The notes beneath the pieces are model-generated. The model was not told the origin of the DNA and ran no database searches. It was given only the letters and a program-made list of their open reading frames with translations. A stretch of 6,641 nucleotides of DNA from JBDRNO01 sp043811005 (GTDB taxonomy: Bacteria; Bacteroidota; Bacteroidia; NORP154), in assembly GCA_043811005.1 (NCBI GenBank), contig JBDRNO010000300.1:1-6641 (forward strand), given 5' to 3'. Below are positions 6,463 to 6,641 of this stretch, one piece after another. The position numbers and the translations under genes are program-made. How positions within the stretch are numbered: position 1 is the stretch's first letter; every line of letters begins with the position of its first letter.

Positions 6463-6641
6463 TTGTACTCTCCCTTATTTTTTCCTAAAATCAAATTCAC
6501 TATCGCTTGCAAATCTTCTACATCTACACTACCGTTATCGTCCAGGTCTGCTTCTTTTTTGTACTGACCACCCAGGATAAGATTCACACAGACCTGTATA
6601 TCCTGAATGTTTACCTCACCATCAGTATTGACGTCTCCTTC
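6459..6641 (-). CDS. C-terminal end of a further dockerin-bearing protein (5' part beyond right edge)
   Basis: Sixty residues and the stop are visible; the frame is open to the right edge. The fragment is essentially one complete type I dockerin. Loop 1 lies within GDVNTDGEVNIQD and is followed by the helix IQVCVNLILGG. Loop 2 is DLDDNGSVDVED, followed by LQAIVNLILG. A short charged tail, KNKGEYK, ends the protein. Both calcium loops look intact, more so than in the two downstream genes. The catalytic or binding part lies outside the window and cannot be named. Its TGA (6461-6459) overlaps the ATG of the esterase gene, and the tail codons carry that gene's Shine-Dalgarno site. It is therefore the upstream member of the same operon, whose promoter must lie further right. 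Confidence 0.85.
   Translation of the reverse strand, partial: EGDVNTDGEVNIQDIQVCVNLILGGQYKKEADLDDNGSVDVEDLQAIVNLILGKNKGEYK
6470..6475 (-). promoter_or_regulatory. Shine-Dalgarno site inside the end of the upstream dockerin gene
   Basis: AGGGAG on the minus strand lies 7 bases before the ATG at 6462 and within the last codons of the upstream gene. With the ATGA stop/start overlap this fixes the esterase start and indicates translational coupling. Confidence 0.7.
6507..6548 (-). repeat. dockerin DNA repeat, copy B (upstream partial gene)
   Basis: This is the partner of 867-908: 36 of 42 bases are identical without gaps, both encode dockerin repeat 2, and the peptide DLDDNGSVDV is shared. Five of the six differences are transitions. 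This suggests a fairly recent common origin or gene conversion between the two tails. Confidence 0.7.

Noticed and set aside
6459..6485. A TAA stop just after the last Gly codon of the upstream dockerin
   Set aside because: The TAA in GGAAAAAATAAGGG is out of frame; read from the dockerin codons the frame continues as Lys-Asn-Lys-Gly-Glu-Tyr-Lys and ends at TGA overlapping the next ATG.
1..6641. CRISPR array, tRNA, rRNA, insertion sequence or attachment site
   Set aside because: No regularly spaced repeats, no tRNA- or rRNA-like stretch, and no transposase or terminal inverted repeats were seen on either strand.

Overview
The window reads as a stretch of bacterial chromosome, moderately AT-rich and coding almost entirely on the minus strand. 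It holds three tightly packed genes for secreted modular proteins and, beyond a 205-base gap, the start of a membrane-protein gene. The mix of domains (LamG, He_PIG, SbsA-type Ig, DNRLRE/CBM96, dockerin type I tails) together with a GT39-like membrane glycosyltransferase suits a polysaccharide-degrading or surface-decorating anaerobe. My guess is the PVC/Omnitrophota neighbourhood or a similar uncultured lineage. Nothing in the window (no rRNA or other marker gene) fixes the taxon.

Layout in the direction of transcription (right to left). (1) 6641-6459: the last 60 residues of a protein whose body lies outside the window; what remains is a complete two-repeat dockerin. (2) 6462-3739: a 907-residue secreted protein with a DNRLRE/CBM96-like domain, a fibronectin-like region, an alpha/beta-hydrolase esterase domain with a visible Ser/Asp/His set, an unassigned beta-rich region and a dockerin. 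(3) 3734-837: a 965-residue secreted protein with LamG, He_PIG, a polysaccharide-lyase-14-like domain, an SbsA-type Ig domain, an unassigned domain and a dockerin whose first calcium loop is degenerate. (4) 836-632: a gap with a good sigma70-type promoter and a leader hairpin. (5) 631-1: the first 210 residues of a multi-pass membrane protein resembling GT-C (GT39/PMT-type) glycosyltransferases, starting at GTG and running off the left edge.

The three dockerin genes almost certainly form one operon: the first junction is a 4-base ATGA stop/start overlap and the second has only 4 bases between stop and start. In both, the Shine-Dalgarno sequence lies in the last codons of the upstream gene. 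A plausible reading is that the products are exported and docked on a shared cohesin-bearing partner, or bound to one another, so that carbohydrate binding, de-esterification and backbone cleavage act on the same glycan. No cohesin or scaffoldin is visible here, so the assembly partner is inferred. The membrane glycosyltransferase appears to have its own promoter, and a functional link to the operon is only a possibility.
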